Assembly (NCBI GenBank): GCA_039000515.1
Contig: JBCFYV010000012.1
Location: forward strand, 34,958,562-35,022,561
Origin: Timema cristinae
Taxonomy: Eukaryota > Arthropoda > Insecta > Phasmatodea > Timematidae
DNA: 64,000 nt
Direction: 5' to 3'
This document shows, piece by piece, positions 32,800 through 45,000 of this stretch. Position 1 is the stretch's first letter; each line of letters starts with the position of its first letter. A program made the position numbers and the translations under genes. Under the pieces are notes generated by a model. That model was not told the origin of the DNA. It worked only from the letters and a program-made list of their open reading frames with translations, and made no database searches.

Positions 32800-33178
32800 A
32801 ATATAAATATATTCTTCAATTCCACACTTCATATTCGTTGGAAACAGTCAGAGGTAAGTGCTCGAAGTTTTATACTATACCTAGCTATATTTATATTATG
32901 GTGGAAAGATTATAGTGATTGCGGAGTCAATATTTCCAGTTGATAGAGGGTTAGTTATTCAAGTGTTCAGAACCAAGCACACGCATGTTCGCCAGCTTGT
33001 GCGTGTTGCAACGCTGCGTCTTATCTTTCATGGAGTTGGTAGGTACAACGCATTGATGGCGAGGGATATACGAGTACGATGCACTTTTATAACCTAGAAA
33101 TTATAAGGGAAATAAGACGCAACCTAAAATGCTGATGGGAATGCTGTATTATAAAAGTAATGTATCTATTTTTTTCAG
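32800..33178 (+). other. Possible 5' UTR intron of the pogo-like transposase
   Basis: A strong donor-like 'cagag|gtaagt' at about 32852 and an acceptor 'tatttttttcag|tg' at 33178 bracket about 325 bp just before the transposase ATG at 33193. Splicing here is inferred, not shown. Confidence 0.3.
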
Positions 33179-33192
33179 TGTTTGTTGCAATC

Positions 33193-34995
33193 ATGCCCAC
33201 ATCGTACTGCACTTGTAAGAATAGCAGGGCTATGTGGACTCAATAACAACTTGACAAAGCCGTAAATGCAGTGCAATTAGACAAAATGCCAATAAGGTGG
33301 GTGGCAAGGGAAAGTAAAATCCCAGAAAAAAAAAAACTTTGTTACAAAGTGACTGCAGGAAATTTTGTAAAGGGTCGCCTTGGCCAACCACTATATTTAG
33401 ACTTAGATACGTAAAGAAAAATTTGTTGACCATGTATGAAAATTACAAGAATTCGGATTTGATCCTACCAGAAAAAAAAAACGAATGATTGCGTACAATT
33501 TGGAAAATTACATGGGTCTGAAACAAAAATGCGATGGTCACAAAAAAATTGCTAGTCAAGATTGGTTCAGTTCCTTTATTAAATGCAATCCTTTACGAAT
33601 TGTGTGGAAAGCAGAGGGAATTTCAAATGCTTGGGCTAATGGCATGAATGTCAAAGAAGTCGATGAAAACTTTGAGTTTCTGAAAAGAATACTGACAAAT
33701 AAATAATCTAATAGGCCAGCGAGGCAACATTTATAACGGGTATGAGTCACGTTTGCAACTAAAAAATGAACCAAGTTAGGTTGTCATAATTAGAGGCAGC
33801 AAGGATGTTCATGTACGTAAATCAGCCGAACGAAGTGAGCCTATCACTCATTGCCTGCTATAATGCTGAAGGCTATTTCTTACCTGCGTAGTGCATTTTC
33901 CAAGGGGTTAATAATAATAAACAACAGGTTTGGTCTGAGAGGAAATAATCGGCTTATGTGAATTAAAATTTATTCGTGGACTGCTTGAGAATCACTTCAT
34001 AACTCGAAATAAATCAGGCAAGTGTCTTCTTACCCTGGACGGACATGGGGCACACGTGAACTCCCCCGAAATGTTGCAGAAAGCAGCGGACAGTGATATT
34101 CTCCTTTTATGCTTGCCAAGTCACACCACGCACTACCTGCAACCTCTCCACAGGACGTTTTTCAGACTACTCAAAGCTTACTTCAAACACTTTTGTCAAG
34201 AGTGGGGGGCTGCTAACCCTAATAAAAAGAATGGGAGGCGACACTTTGGTGAGCTTCTTTCTAAGGCATTGTTTCAAGCAGCTATTGTTTAAATTTGAAT
34301 CAGGATTCCTTTTAGCCAGTCTGCCATTCCTAAAAGAGATTTTCTTAATTATCCACCCTCAGAGACACCACAAGATAATTACCTTGGGAACTACACTTCT
34401 GAATCTGAGATTCATGAGACCTCACCACATATTACAGATATTACAATATTACTGTCAAACCTTCTATGCACTTGGCCAACTACGGAAGAAATCCAACAGC
34501 AAGATCTGAATCCAAGAAAACGGCTTAAAAAGTTGTCACTGATAGCAAAACCCAACCAGGTCAACCAAAACAACCCAAAAGAAAGCAATCAGCAGTGCTG
34601 CTCACCGAATCTAAAGTGATGTCATCAAAATTGAATAAAAAACGTGCACTATAGGGACAGAAGGAAAAATCTGGACAAAGGAAACGAGATGCATACTTTA
34701 AGAAACAAGAAGGTGAGAGAGAAAAGCATAAGAAATCAGCTACATCGAAAAAGACTTCAGCTAGGAAACATCTTCGGGAGTCGTCCTCCGGTGACGAAGA
34801 TGAAGATTCAGTACGCTTTGATTCGAGTAATGTATGCGTTTCAGATGAAGAAAATGAGTATGTCGAGTGTCTCGAACATTACGAGAAGAAAACTTCAAAC
34901 TTGGACTGAATCAATTGCATGCGGTGCAATAGATGGTTACATGAAAGCTGCACAATTTATGATGATACAAATGTGGCCTATGAGGCACACTTGAA
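33193..34995 (+). pseudogene. Pogo/Tigger/Jerky-type DNA transposase, broken
   Basis: Frames from ATG 33193 show a psq-type helix-turn-helix ('LDKAVNAVQLDKM', 'RWVARESKIP'). Next is a CENP-B-like DNA-binding part at 33485-33706 ('KKIASQDWFSSFIKCNP', 'KAEGISNAWANGMN'). The DDE core near 33990-34200 reads 'LTLDGHGAHV', 'LLLCLPSHTTHYLQPLHRTF'. In the family the last motif is usually QPLD, so the acidic residue appears replaced by His here. Decayed sequence follows to 34500. A C-terminal zinc-binding stretch near 34900-34955 (CMRCNRWLHESC) resembles the CX2CX2W.HX2C tail of many pogo-like proteins. Several stops and frameshifts separate these blocks. Terminal inverted repeats were not identified. 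The enzyme family moves by cut and paste into TA sites. Confidence 0.78.
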
Positions 34996-36118
34996 AATGT
35001 TGCTAAACTTATATCTTAGTACTTTGCGTAGTTTCATTTTATATGTTCACTGTGTTTTATCTTGCTGTATTTCACGGAACTTGGAAGCATATCTCTAGTG
35101 CAAAGACAATATTCATAGTGCAAAGAAATGTTAATGGTTGAGTACCAGCAATCATGGAATTCCTAGTATGATTTGGTTATATTATTGTTAAATTTAATTT
35201 TCTGTTTTAATTTCTCATTCCTGCTTGATTTTCCATAAGCCATACATCCCATTCCTCTTAGGTATATTCACCCCCCCACCCCCGAGGAGTGGGGAAGGGG
35301 GATATGGCATACGTCAAAAACATAACTCTTGTTTTTGTGGGTTTTTTAACAAAGAAATATCTGTGAATATATCTACTAATCTCATTTTATTAAATTTCTA
35401 TATTTAGTGAGGTATTTACGTTATTTCTATTTCTCCCCTTCATTGTGTTACGTGTTATAGCTATTTCTGAAAAGGTGCACCAACCCCACCCGATTTTCCA
35501 TTACATATAAATATTGGGTGTGTTTATTTTGGGTGGAATAGGTTTTGATTTGAAATTATTGGTGTCTGTGGTGACGGCAATATCTGTAGCAGGTTTAATA
35601 AATCTAAATTATCGGATGGAAGGAAATCGTTAGTTAAATATTACATAATCTCATTATTTGAAAAAATAGCTTTCTACTTCAAATTTCAATTTCATATATA
35701 TGTATAGCAAATGCATATATAATGATTTTGGAAGAAAGAAACTTTTAAAAAACATGAACACACATTATTGCGAACAATATTTATACTATTTTATTATATA
35801 AATGGTGTTATTTTGTAGTTGTTAAAATTTTCAATGAAAAGTGACAATTTAAAAACAAACAACCTTTACGCAATCATTGTTTTAGTATATTTTTTAACTG
35901 TTCAAAAACTTTGTTTCCTCTTTAAGTCGGATTGTACTTTTCATTTACCCTGAAAGGTAGCTTTAATTCCTTGACGGATTACACTATGATACTATCTTAT
36001 AGCCTATACCATAGAGGAATAATTCAAGGTAAGGTTGCTTCAAGGTAAATGTATTGTAAATATATAATTCACTCTTTTTTTTTGCTTGTCATGAAATAAC
36101 CTATTTCCGATATTTTAA
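34996..36118. other. No gene recognised
   Basis: AT-rich DNA with a short C-rich patch at 35270-35300. It probably includes the 3' flank of the pogo-like element, but no terminal repeat was found. Confidence 0.4.
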
Positions 36119-36120
36119 AT

Positions 36121-36376
36121 AATAATATTTAGCACCGCGTCTTATTACCCGTTCGGGTTATACGCTTTAAGTACTAATTACGCTAATGGATTAGGAATAG
36201 TGAAGGTTGAATTAGAGGAAGTGAACCCGCATTTGCGTGGAGGGAGAGTGGAAAGCCATTTAGGAAAACCACCCCCAGTTCACCCGACCGAGATTCGAAC
36301 CTCGATCTCCCCGTCCTCAGCAGTCGAGCTCAACACGACAAGCGCGTTAGCCAACTACGCCACCGAGGCGGGTGAT
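36121..36376 (-). repeat. SINE-A copy, full length, well preserved
   Basis: Minus-strand copy from head 'ccgcctcggtggcgtagttg' (36375) to tail complement 'agcaccgcgtcttattaccc'. It belongs to the same subtype as the copy at 62189, which shares the 'gctcgactgctgaggacggg' insert after box A. Confidence 0.9.
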
Positions 36377-36445
36377 ATTTTAAAAGTATCTATACTGTGA
36401 TCGCCATATCAAGATGCTAATGCCGAGCTATATTTCTAATGTATT

Positions 36446-36610
36446 TTATCATCACGTCTTACTACCTGTTCAGGTTATACGCTCAGACATGACATATTAA
36501 AATTACTCTATTGGAGTAAGGATGAAGAGGGATGCATCTTAGAGGTAATCCACCAGCATTTGCATGGAAGGAAAGTGGGAAACCACTTGAGGTAAAAACC
36601 TAAGTATTTT
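36446..36610 (-). repeat. SINE-A 3' part with compensated hairpin
   Basis: Tail complement 'cacgtcttactacctgttca'. The palindrome reads cctgttcagg, changed on both arms. Confidence 0.7.
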
Positions 36611-36690
36611 TTCATTTGAGGTATTTAAAGTCCACGTTCTGAAGAGAATGATGTATATCAGCACACAATTTATTAACTATTATATATAAT

Positions 36691-36848
36691 AACAGACACA
36701 ACCTCCAGTTCCTTGCCGTTAATTCATCAATGTAAAAGGGTAAACCTACATTTCAACAATGTAAATTTTTAGTCATGCCCGGAATCAAACCCGGGAACCT
36801 TAGTTCAATAAACAAACATGCTACCAACTGAGCTAAGGTGTCGGGCCA
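36691..36848 (-). repeat. SINE-D copy, well preserved head
   Basis: The complement gives 'ccttagctcagttggtagca' (box A) and 'ggttcccgggtttgattccg' (box B), the best-preserved tRNA-like head in the window. The body contains 'gatgaattaacggcaaggaa'. A 3' aminoacyl stem typical of a functional tRNA is not present. Confidence 0.78.
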
Positions 36849-36859
36849 TCTTCAATAGA

Positions 36860-36941
36860 CTCGACCGGAATTCGAACCCCGATCTCTCCATCTCCGTCGA
36901 CACGAGAGTGGCGTTTTAGACCGTTTGGCCACCGAAGTGGT
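36860..36941 (-). repeat. SINE-A head fragment
   Basis: Complement of 'cggaattcgaaccccgatct' through 'accgtttggccaccgaagtg'. Only the tRNA-like part is present. Confidence 0.65.
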
Positions 36942-37849
36942 TTAGTGGGAAGCTATTTAGTAAGAAAGCCACCCTCTAAACACCGGAAAAGTGGTCTAGA
37001 GCTTTAAATTTAGACCACGGTCTACTGGTTAAAATCTAGTTTATGTCCTCCTTGGTTCAACCCTTTATTTCCTTCTCTAGAGACGCTTTATGTTTTGAGG
37101 TTTAAGTTTCCCCTTTCCAGATAGAAACGAATATGCGCTGCGCAGAGTAATAAAATTACTATATAAATCTCTTTGGGCTTGTCCTAAACCTAGTATTTCA
37201 CCGTCGCTAGATACGCGGAAGGTGGAGGAGGGGAGGGGGAGTAAAGCTACAATACCCAAACGTCCTAGGCTTACTCTTTCAGTTTCAAAACAATACGAAA
37301 ATAGATTGTACAGAATGGGGAAAATAGTATTGACACATTTTGAAGTGGACTGCACATGAGACCGGATTTTGCATGCGCTTGTCAATATCACCAGGTTATA
37401 GCCAGCCATTGCTTGAAGAAAAAAGTAATACAAACTTGTTTAGAAAATTGTCAATCTTGTGTTGGTAATTTATGTTTAATTTTAGTTTAAACCATAAATG
37501 ATTAGTATTATGAAGTGTAAGCACTTTCCGCTCTATCGTGTACTTGCTCTGTTGGGGTCTAGAGAGACTTGGCTTTCGGCGGACATAGTGAGAGAGGTTG
37601 AGAGGGAGGGATGGGACAAATGCTGAACGAAATAAAATACCACCATGAGTTAGTCCAGGATTTGATCAGATTCTAATGGATGCCTTTACCCTGCACCGGT
37701 GGCTACGTGGTATAAGGTGTTTGCATAGTTTTAGCTTGGTTTGCCTGTAACAAGGGAATCCAGTCTATTGCGAGCCTGACATCTTAAACTACATGAGCTC
37801 CAGTGAAGGTATTAAGTTGAAAGGGGGTATACACTACATATTTTTTTCA
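36942..37849. other. No gene recognised
   Basis: Mixed DNA. A minus-strand frame at 37077-37433 is open but lacks any domain or splice context. Near 37760, 'attgcgagcctgacatctta' is shared with 63602, so a small unnamed repeat is present. Confidence 0.4.
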
Positions 37850-38097
37850 AACACTGCGTCTTATTACCGATGCTCAGGCTGTATGCATATTTACTAATAA
37901 CGCTACTGAGTTAAGTAATAAAAAGGTTGAATTTAGAGAAAGTATACCCGCATTTGCATGGAGGAAGAGCGGAAACCCATTTTTGAAATAACCTCGTTAT
38001 ATACGACTGGGGTTCGAACCTCAATCTTTTTCCATCGGCAGTAAAATCTAATACAAAAGTGATGCCTTTGACAATGTGGCCACTGAAGCAGGTCACA
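37850..38097 (-). repeat. SINE-A copy, near full length
   Basis: Tail complement 'ctgcgtcttattaccgatgc', middle 'acccgcatttgcatggagga', box-B complement 'ggggttcgaacctcaatctt', head complement 'tgtggccactgaagcaggtc'. Confidence 0.8.
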
Positions 38098-38131
38098 CCA
38101 TGTTTATATAAGGACAAGTTTTTTTTCGCAT

Positions 38132-38331
38132 GATCTCCGTACTACTATCCATCCAGGTTATCCACATATGTACAGTAATAGTGTAAAGATGAGTATGTAT
38201 CGGTTAAAGGAAATGTATTTGCATTTTCATGGTGTGAGAAAGGAAAAAAAAAACACGTGACCTGGATTCAAGCCCAAAACGTCCCTGTACTGGCAAACCA
38301 GACTAATTTATGCTGGTGACTTAATCCACGT
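38132..38331 (-). repeat. SINE-A copy, diverged
   Basis: Starts at 'gtactactatccatccaggt' and ends at 'tgctggtgacttaatccacg'. It sits directly after the previous copy in the same orientation. Confidence 0.6.
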
Positions 38332-38371
38332 GCCTATGTATGGTCTCAGAGGACAACGACAACCACGACCA

Positions 38372-39165
38372 CCACTGGTCTATATATTGTAGAGCCACTG
38401 CTCTAGATATTGTCGTAATTGGTCTATATATTGTAGTCTCACTGGTCTATATATTGTAGAGCCACTACTCTATATATTGTAGTCTCGCTGGTCTATATAT
38501 TGTAGAGCCACTACTCTAGATATTGTCGTCATTGGTCTATATATTGTAGTCACTGGTCTATATATTGTAGAGCCACTACTCTAGATATTGTCGTAATTGG
38601 TCTATATATTGTAGTCTCACTGGTCTATATATTGTAGAGCCACTACTCTATATATTGTGTCTCGCTGGTCTATATATTGTAGAGCCACTACTCTAGTATT
38701 GTGTCATTGTCTATATTGTAGTCATGTCTATATTGTAGAGCCACTACTCTAGATATTGTCGTAATTGGTCTATATATTGTAGTCTCACTAGTCTATATAT
38801 TGTAGAGCCACTACTCTATATATTGTCGTAATTGGTCTATATATTGTAGAGCCACTACTCTAGATATTGTCGTCGTTGGTCTATATATAGTAGTCACTAG
38901 GGCTATATATTGTAGAGCCACTACTCTAGATATTGTCGTAATTGGTCTATATATTGTAGTCTCACTGATCTATATATTGTAGAGCCACTACTCTATATAT
39001 TGTAGTCTCGTGGTCTATATATTGTAGGCCACTACTCTAATATTGTTGTCATTGGCTATATATTGTAGGCCACTACTCTAGATATTGTCGTAATTGGTCT
39101 ATATATTGTAGAGCCACTACTCTATATATTGTAGTCTCACTGGTCTAGATATTGAGGAATTAATG
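38372..39165. repeat. 22-bp satellite with about 66-bp higher-order unit
   Basis: Alternating monomers of 21-23 bp run for about 790 bp: 'ggtctatatattgtagagcc'-act, 'actctagatattgtcgtaat'-t and 'ggtctatatattgtagtctc'-act. A cluster of small deletions at 38690-38745 and around 39010-39065 breaks the periodicity. Confidence 0.95.
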
Positions 39166-39712
39166 CTCTAGAAGTTGTAAGGGATCTCTATATAACATAC
39201 AAATACACGGCCCTTGTGTTTATTTTAGAGATTCATAAAATAGCTTCTACTATCTTTTGTTGACTTCTTTGCACAATCGATGCCCCCTTTTTTTATGGGC
39301 TATTTACTGAAGCTTCCTTCTTTGTTTATTTATTGAGAACGGCTCACCGCGGGGGATGTTAGGTAGGTTTACACTAGGGTAGACACGAATGGTTGAAACT
39401 GTTTCTTTGATGGTTTCTTCCCTCAGTAAAAAAATGTTACTAGCCTACAGCCAATGACTAAACATTCCCATTTGAGGGTGTGTTGGAGGTAGAATAGGAA
39501 CATAGAAGAGAGAATATTACACAGTTACAAGTAGGCTAATACCTATCCTGGCTCGGAAAACATATATTTTAATATTTATTTGTGGTATTTAACGTGTATT
39601 TTCTGAGTCGATTGATTATATCAGCACACGAGAATTTTCTATGAGTGAGAGCGAAAGCTCTTACCAATTTTGCGGTTAAAGTAATGTTTACATACCTTCA
39701 AGGTTTTTTTTA

Positions 39713-39812
39713 CATGCCACAATCGACATGGAACCGACGGCCCTGTCAAGCTCAGCTGGGTTTGAACCACGAACATCAAATACTGAGGCGAGCACCTTAC
39801 CCCAAGACCACC
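39713..39812 (-). repeat. tRNA-like SINE head, family unassigned
   Basis: The complement contains 'cctcggtggtcttggggtaa' and 'cgtggttcaaacccagctga', in box-A/box-B order. No known tail follows. Confidence 0.45.
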
Positions 39813-39933
39813 GAGGTCTATTGAGATCACCTAAAGCGCACAAGATTGATAAACCTTTTATCAAAAGCACACGAGGATATGGATCATGTATCAAAAGTGT
39901 AAATGAAAAAAAAGTAACAACTGCATAACATTC

Positions 39934-40156
39934 TTTGGTGGTTGCATGGTCCAAGGCGTACTCTCGCAATAGACTAAACTGCTGATAACGGGGGGACCCG
40001 GGCTCGATTCTCGGTCGAGTTAACTAAGGGTGGTTTTCCTATAGTGTTTCCCTCACTTTCCTTCCATGCAAATGCTGGTACATTAATTCTAAATACAACC
40101 TAACTCATTCTTACCACATTAGCACAGCCCGAACGGGTAGTAAGATGAAGTTCTAA
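39934..40156 (+). repeat. SINE-A copy, near full length
   Basis: Head 'ggtggttgcatggtccaagg', box B 'cgggctcgattctcggtcga', tail 'gcccgaacgggtagtaagat'. Confidence 0.82.
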
Positions 40157-41086
40157 AAAAAATGCGTAACAGGGCAATATGGCAAACATATATTATAAAC
40201 AACCCTCGTACTCTCTACAATAATGGTCAAGTTAGGCTAGGCTAGGTTAGGCTGATAGTTGGAGAATTAACGAAACTCAAGATACTTGTAATTCAGATAA
40301 ATATACATTCCTTGTGGTGTTGCCATATGAGGTTAAGAGACTATAGACAACGATGCGCTTTTGGTGCACCTACCTTCTGATATACTCCAAAAGCAGGTAC
40401 ACAAATTCATCCTGTGTGCTTTCAGTACGTAGGCACACTCTTATTATGGTCATTTAGGGAAAACCACACAATGATCTCCTAGTCACCGGTAGCTGGGTCT
40501 ATTGAGAAAGTGATGGCTTGGATCAGGGGATTATATACAACCTGAGGTAAGTCGTGATGACGGTAGGCCTAATTAATTTTGCTAAAAGTTAACCTAATTT
40601 GATCTTAAAATAAAAAGAGCTTGGGTCTTTGAAAAAAAAAAGTTCAGGACTCTCATAAAATACATTTATCTTATGTATTTTCATTCGAATGTAAGTTTTA
40701 AATCAACCGTGATGTTTTCTATTTATTTTTATATACTGTACATGCTTCAAATAAATTTGACCTCATGTGTTGATCTGCTCTCACTGTTGACAGTCAAAAC
40801 TTTCACAGCAAACAATTTTTTTAAAAATAATTTTGATTTTTAAACGGTTTTCTATTAATGAAATACGAAATTTAGAAAATATCCGTTTGGATGTGTTTTT
40901 GTTTTGTGTGAAAGTGACGTCTAAGGTTCAATTTAAAAATGCTTTACAAACATAAACCTCTAAAAAACTGCGATCTTTTCATAAATTAGGATGGCAAGCC
41001 ACTAGAAACAAGGGCAGTTGATAAGATCATAAAAACCGTATTAAGGTGTGTTTATTCTCATGTGTTTAGAAAATATAATAATAATG

Positions 41087-41128
<42 letters not shown>

Positions 41129-41570
41129 GACGTCTGGACTAGATCATTTGAGCCCAATAGTTGAATGATTAGCCAGTACTAATATACTGTTGTCCAGGGG
41201 CGCCCCAATGTACTAATCGTAAGGCTCTTTCCATGTCCCGATGAGATGAGATGATGATGATAGTGAATATGAGGTGGTGAAACCAGAAGTGATCTTGAAC
41301 CTAACTTAAGCCTAACTAACCAAACCATGGTGACCGTTGGGAAAATTCCCCTTTACAGAAAAATACCCATGGCACCAGCTGGGAATCGAACCTGGGACTC
41401 TCAGACCTGTAGCCAGGGCCAGTGTTTAAAAATAAAAAAATATTAATTTTAAAACTAATATTTTTATGACTCTTTATCGTTTTAAAATGTTTTATAATTT
41501 ATTCTGGCGGTCATTTATAACAAGATAACCTACAGTTGTTAATATAATACTTTTTAATTTAAGAATGGAA
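40157..41570. other. No gene; TAA microsatellite
   Basis: Contains an (ATA)n array at 41075-41128 and a short SINE-like head fragment near 41370-41405 ('ggcaccagctgggaatcgaa'). A few 'aggcta'/'aggtta' words at 40232-40252 are not a telomere array. Confidence 0.5.
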
Positions 41571-41836
41571 TCTCACGCACGCGTACTGCAGTGAGGTTGG
41601 AGGCTGGGGGGAGGGATGCCCTGCGTGTCCTGCGAACCATGAGCCCTCCGGTCCCGTCGCGGTTGAGATCCTAGCAAGACCGGTAAAGTGGGCGGCTCCA
41701 GGTGGGTGCTACAAACACCTGGGATGGGACGTACTGTCGGGCACAGGGCTTCATTCCCTTCCTCCGGGTATTCTAGACCCGGGGTCTGTTTCACAAAAGT
41801 ACAAGGCTTGTCAATACATGTGAATTCACTTATATT
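41571..41836. other. GC-rich block, unassigned
   Basis: About 250 bp of sharply higher GC ('gtactgcagtgaggttggag' to 'attctagacccggggtctgt'). One minus-strand frame of 73 codons is Pro-rich with no domain. It may be a transposon end or a recently acquired segment. Confidence 0.35.
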
Positions 41837-41837
41837 T

Positions 41838-42140
41838 TAAACTAGCAGAAGTATCTGGCGTTGCCCGGGGTAGGCACGTAATACATTGCGTGATTACTCC
41901 GTGGCAACGCTTTACTTTGTTTCAAATAGACAGAATAAAAATCTCATTTTATTACTTTCGGGACAATTCTTAGTTGATTCAAAAAAAAAATCAAATTTTA
42001 AAATCCGGCTTCAAGGTGCACATGTTCGTGCACCGGGGCTACTAACTTTTTTAAATTGTAGACCTCTGCGGGGGCTAGATATCGAGCAAAACTTATGGCA
42101 GACATACACACACACTCTTCGTTTTATTAATATAGATGAG
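41838..42140. repeat. Dispersed repeat beginning 'tatctggcgttgcccgggg'
   Basis: The start 'gcagaagtatctggcgttgc'-'ccgggg' and the end 'ttattaatatagatga' have the look of a short non-autonomous repeat common in arthropod genomes. I cannot name the family, and no second copy is seen in this window. Confidence 0.35.
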
Positions 42141-42250
42141 AAACAGAAAATTTGGCACCCAAAATACTTGTCATTTGCCCTTAGTTCACCAGTTAGTTAC
42201 TAGTCATTTGACTAATGTAGGCCTACCCTTCGTTGAATCTAAAATGTAGC

Positions 42251-42560
42251 AAGCTTAGATGACCTGGTGGTCTAGGGGTAAGGTGTCGGACTTCTGAGCT
42301 TGGGTCCGGGGTTCAATCCTCGGTCCTGACACATATTTATCTTATTGCCAAACCCTTCCTTCTCCTCTGACAAGACGTGTATTAATCACAACTTGTGAAT
42401 GTGTAGAATGCCAGACCTCCACCGTGGTTCGGATTCCACGTTAAACTGTAGGTACTCCATTTCATCTCACAATCACCCCACCATTACACATTAGCATAAG
42501 TGCGTACAACCCGAACGGGTAGTAAGACGCGGTGAATAATAATAATAATAATAATAATAA
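42251..42560 (+). repeat. SINE-B copy, full length, with TAA-repeat tail
   Basis: The tRNA-like head is 'ggtggtctaggggtaaggtg' with box B 'ccggggttcaatcctcggtc'. The body contains 'tccaccgtggttcggattcc'. The 3' end is the tail shared with SINE-A, 'acccgaacgggtagtaagac'-gcggtg, followed by (AAT)n to about 42560. Other copies lie at 55304 and 57613. Confidence 0.88.
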
Positions 42561-43039
42561 AATAATAATGTAGCAAGACTACCGTGTTTCCATTATAGCT
42601 CAGCTTTTGTTTAGGGCCATAGTGTTACATGAGTAATCTATTAGAGATGGCTGGAAATCGTTTGAAGGTGGAACAGGCAGATAGCTTAATCCATGGAGTG
42701 AAGAAGAAGTGTAATCTATCGGCTTTCTTTCAGGGCAAGTAAGGTGCACTTCAACAAACACTTGTCACTTCTAGAATAGGCTACATACGATTTCACTTGT
42801 CAAGACAAATTGTCCATTAACAAGCGAAGAGTGACCGATACTTCTTCCAGAAACAAAATATACAGCAAATACTAATAGCTCGTTATGTCCACATCAGGAA
42901 CGTGTCACTTGACAAGATTTGACCCTTTGTGAAACAAGCCCTGCGTCGTTAATTAATTTGGGGATTTATGTCATCCAATCAGACTTCAAACTAACACACA
43001 GTTAATAAAGGTTTAGCCCTAAGCTGTTAGGATGAAAAG
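42561..43039. other. No gene recognised
   Basis: Unique-looking DNA with no coding or repeat signal seen. Confidence 0.35.
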
Positions 43040-43213
43040 CGTAGTTCCAAATAATGTACACCCGAATAAAGGTGAAGAGGAGATGAAATCCCCACATTTA
43101 CAAATGTCGTGTTGAAAATAACCCTAGCAAAGATTCGAACTTCAACCTTTCCTTTACAGTAGTCCGACCTATCCTAAGCTTGACACCTTTGAACACGTGA
43201 CCATCGGTTCCTA
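43040..43213 (-). repeat. SINE-A copy, 5' part
   Basis: Box-B complement 'aagattcgaacttcaacctt' and head complement 'aacacgtgaccatcggttcc'. Confidence 0.6.
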
Positions 43214-43548
43214 TGGCAGTTTTATGATCGTGGATATATGATGGTTAAAAACACAGTAATAAATAACACATGTAAAATCACCCCTCAGTTTGCTCGGCCA
43301 GTAGGCCCCTATTTGAACACCATCAACAGTAAAATTTACAAAATGGGACCAACACTTTGTCCACGCATACACTAATGCAAGACGTGCTGTAAGCACAAAT
43401 TACTTTGACTCAGAATATTAGGGTTCAATATTAAAACATAATTTGCTTTAATCTTTGAATGTTTGGATGAATCGCAGTTCCAGTTGTCATAAAAAAAAAG
43501 TGGTTGAACTCTCTATAAAAACTATCTTGGGATGTAATTATTTTTGGT

Positions 43549-43768
43549 TACCGCTACCCGTTCAGGCCATATGCAGCTTAAATAATTATGCTGATGTGTT
43601 AGGAATGAAGAGGGTTTAGTTTTGAAGAAGCGTCCTCCCATTTGCGTGGCGGGAGAATGAAAAACCATTTAGGAATAACCTCCATTACACTGAACCGGGA
43701 TTAGAATCTTGGTCTCCCCATAATCAGCAATACAGTTTAGTGTGAGAGTGATTCCTTAGATTTTCACA
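43549..43768 (-). repeat. SINE-A copy, diverged
   Basis: Tail complement 'ctacccgttcaggccatatg', middle 'ccatttgcgtggcgggagaa', box-B complement near 43700 ('gggattagaatcttggtctc'). Confidence 0.72.
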
Positions 43769-44278
43769 AAAATCACAACATGCCTGAACACTCACTGGGC
43801 CTTACTACAAACCCTGTGATTTCCACAAGTTAGAAAGTTGACTTGGATGGTTTTTTCACTTGGGTACGACGATGAATAGTCAATTAGCTATACGAAAGGT
43901 GTTTTCCCATTCTTCCTAAAAATAAATGCAGATGTATTTCTTAAATAGTATTAAGCCTCTTCAACTTATTCTCCCACGAAAGACCATTTAACCAAATCTT
44001 GAAACAAGGGAGTTGGATATCATACTAAAAGTAAGCTTGTGCCGAATGTGTTGGTACTGTGCTAAATTTACACTTCTAAAACGTATTAAATAAATTACGT
44101 AAACGAGACTAAATATTATTGATTAAGTTTTTTTAGCTATCAGCTATGAAAATTGGCATTGTGTGTCACGAAAACACGAATAAAGCATCCCTTAGCGAAT
44201 AAATAATATTAAATTAGATATAGTAATCTTAAGAACCATTAAACATGTAAATAAATTTGAGACCCACTTTATAGGCCT

Positions 44279-44520
44279 ATGGCCGCATGGTCTATGTAAC
44301 TACTTTCTCAATAGATTGGACTGCCGATAACGGGGAGATTGAGGTTCAAATCTCAGTTGGGTGTACTGAGGGTGGTTTTTCAAAATGGTTTTACATTATC
44401 CTTCCACATAAATGCGTGTACACTTCCTCTAAATTAGACTTTCCTCATGCATAGCTTACTAGCGTAATTAGTACATAGGCTAAGAATATAGTCCGAACGG
44501 GTAGTAAGAAGTGGTGAGAA
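44279..44520 (+). repeat. SINE-A copy, near full length
   Basis: Head 'tggccgcatggtctatgtaa', box B 'gaggttcaaatctcagttgg', tail 'tccgaacgggtagtaagaag'. Confidence 0.85.
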
Positions 44521-44939
44521 AAAAAATTAAAAACTTTATGTCAACTATAGGCTCTTTCATGATGGATTCTAGTACTACTCAATTTATAACTAGCAGTTTC
44601 ACTTCAAACCTCCGTGTCAAGCTCGTCTAGTTTGGATTGTCAGCAGGCCTGGATTTGAGGGAGGGCGATCGGGGCTAATGCCCTTGAGCAAGAGCAGCCA
44701 GACTTTTTTGATCTCTCATTAAACACTTTGAATTTTATGCATGAAACCGCGCAATCTTAAGATAGTTTGTTGAATGGGCGTTCATAATTAGTCTGTTAAA
44801 AATGTTTCTAATGTCAATTTGAGGAAAACCTGCAATCCCTCTCAATCTCTTTTAATCGATCAACCAGGTGATCGACCAAACTAGTGGTCGTGATCGATAG
44901 AGTGTATTGCCACCTCTGCCCTAGAGACTCCAAAACTGT

Positions 44940-45000
44940 TGCCATATATATAAATATATATATATATATATAATATAAATATATTATATATATATATATA
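44940..45000. repeat. TA microsatellite
   Basis: About 55 bp of almost pure TA/ATA, self-complementary. Confidence 0.9.

Noticed and set aside
36780..36848. Functional tRNA gene on the minus strand
   Set aside because: Boxes A and B are good, but acceptor-stem pairing is not convincing and the sequence continues into a SINE-D body shared with other copies.
37077..37433. 118-codon minus-strand frame
   Set aside because: No domain, no codon bias or splice context; likely a chance frame.
38372..39165. CRISPR-like or regulatory repeat array
   Set aside because: Simple 22-bp satellite without spacers.
40232..40255. Insect-type telomere repeat (TTAGG)n
   Set aside because: Only a few irregular 'aggcta'/'aggtta' words, not an array.
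41838..42203. 105-codon plus-strand frame (41886-42203)
   Set aside because: Falls in a dispersed non-coding repeat and runs into flanking DNA; no domain.
42251..42325. tRNA gene
   Set aside because: It is the head of a SINE-B; the body and shared tail follow directly.
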